This document shows positions 6,121 through 6,148 of a DNA stretch of 6,148 nucleotides, one piece after another. Numbering within the stretch: position 1 is the stretch's first letter; every line of letters starts with the position of its first letter. Made by a program: the position numbers and the translations under genes. The notes under the pieces are model-generated. The model worked only from the letters and a program-made list of their open reading frames with translations, had not been told where the DNA came from and did not search any database. Origin of the DNA: an uncultured Rickettsiales bacterium. GTDB taxonomy: Bacteria > Pseudomonadota > Alphaproteobacteria > Rickettsiales > Deianiraeaceae. The stretch lies in NCBI GenBank assembly GCA_946544555.1, contig CAMNMI010000055.1, positions 1 to 6,148 of the forward strand, given 5' to 3'.

Positions 6121-6148
6121 TGCACTTGACAGGATTTGAACCTGCAAC
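6121..6148 (-). tRNA. tRNA gene, 3' portion only (T arm and acceptor strand; identity unknown)
   Basis: Read on the - strand, the window edge shows a complete T arm. The stem GCAGG pairs with CCTGT (one G-T pair) around the loop TTCAAAT, which has the invariant TTC and A58. Seven acceptor bases (CAAGTGC) and discriminator A73 at base 6121 follow. The next bases are CTC, so the 3' CCA is not encoded and must be added by CCA nucleotidyltransferase. The matching 5' acceptor strand, outside the window, should be close to GCACTTG. The anticodon lies outside, so the amino acid cannot be named. The gene points towards the carboxypeptidase gene, with a single base between their ends. Confidence 0.85.

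Noticed and set aside
5950..6147. Antisense open frame starting MQVQILSSAL
   Set aside because: That N-terminus is the usual false translation of a tRNA T arm (GGTTCAAATCC); it supports the tRNA call and is not a protein.
1..6148. CRISPR array, insertion sequence or attachment site
   Set aside because: No regularly spaced repeats, transposase gene, terminal inverted repeats or tRNA-derived direct repeat are visible within the window.

Overview
This window is a gene-dense, AT-rich stretch of bacterial chromosome. All six protein genes lie on the + strand, and the 3' end of one tRNA gene lies on the - strand at the right edge. The best guess for the source is an alphaproteobacterium, probably a host-associated or small-genome lineage. 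The reasons are an ELM1/DUF1022 protein (a family of alphaproteobacteria and plant mitochondria), a recognisable PNPase, strong AT bias, very short intergenic gaps and almost no Shine-Dalgarno sequences. The lineage is inferred from gene content, not from a search.

Left part (1-1475): three short genes that I cannot assign to named families. They are a lysine-rich protein with a C-terminal small beta-like domain (8-661, possibly incomplete at its 5' end), a small predicted lipoprotein (704-913) and a 186-residue cytoplasmic-looking protein (915-1475). The lipoprotein stop and the next ATG are one base apart, so at least these two should be co-transcribed. The only sizeable non-coding gap (1476-1550) follows. 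It holds a weak promoter-like pair and a perfect 14-bp AT palindrome just before pnp.

Middle (1551-4085): pnp, polynucleotide phosphorylase, with all catalytic motifs intact. It is far longer than usual (844 residues; about 700 is typical). Two additions account for this. One is a metallothionein-like cluster of 12 cysteines in 39 residues, inside the linker between the two RNase PH domains. The other is a 93-residue Arg/Asp/Lys-rich tail after the S1 domain. The cysteine cluster is the most unusual thing in the window. The usual partner rpsO is not upstream.

Right part (4102-6148): an ELM1-family protein and a D,D-carboxypeptidase (PBP5/DacF type, peptidase S11), joined by a TAATG stop/start overlap. 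They follow pnp by 16 bases and probably share its transcript. Together pnp, the ELM1 gene and dac would link RNA turnover, a predicted GT-B-like envelope or membrane-associated protein, and peptidoglycan trimming, although no direct functional link is visible. The carboxypeptidase stop codon lies one base from the 3' end of a convergent tRNA gene whose 3' CCA is not encoded.
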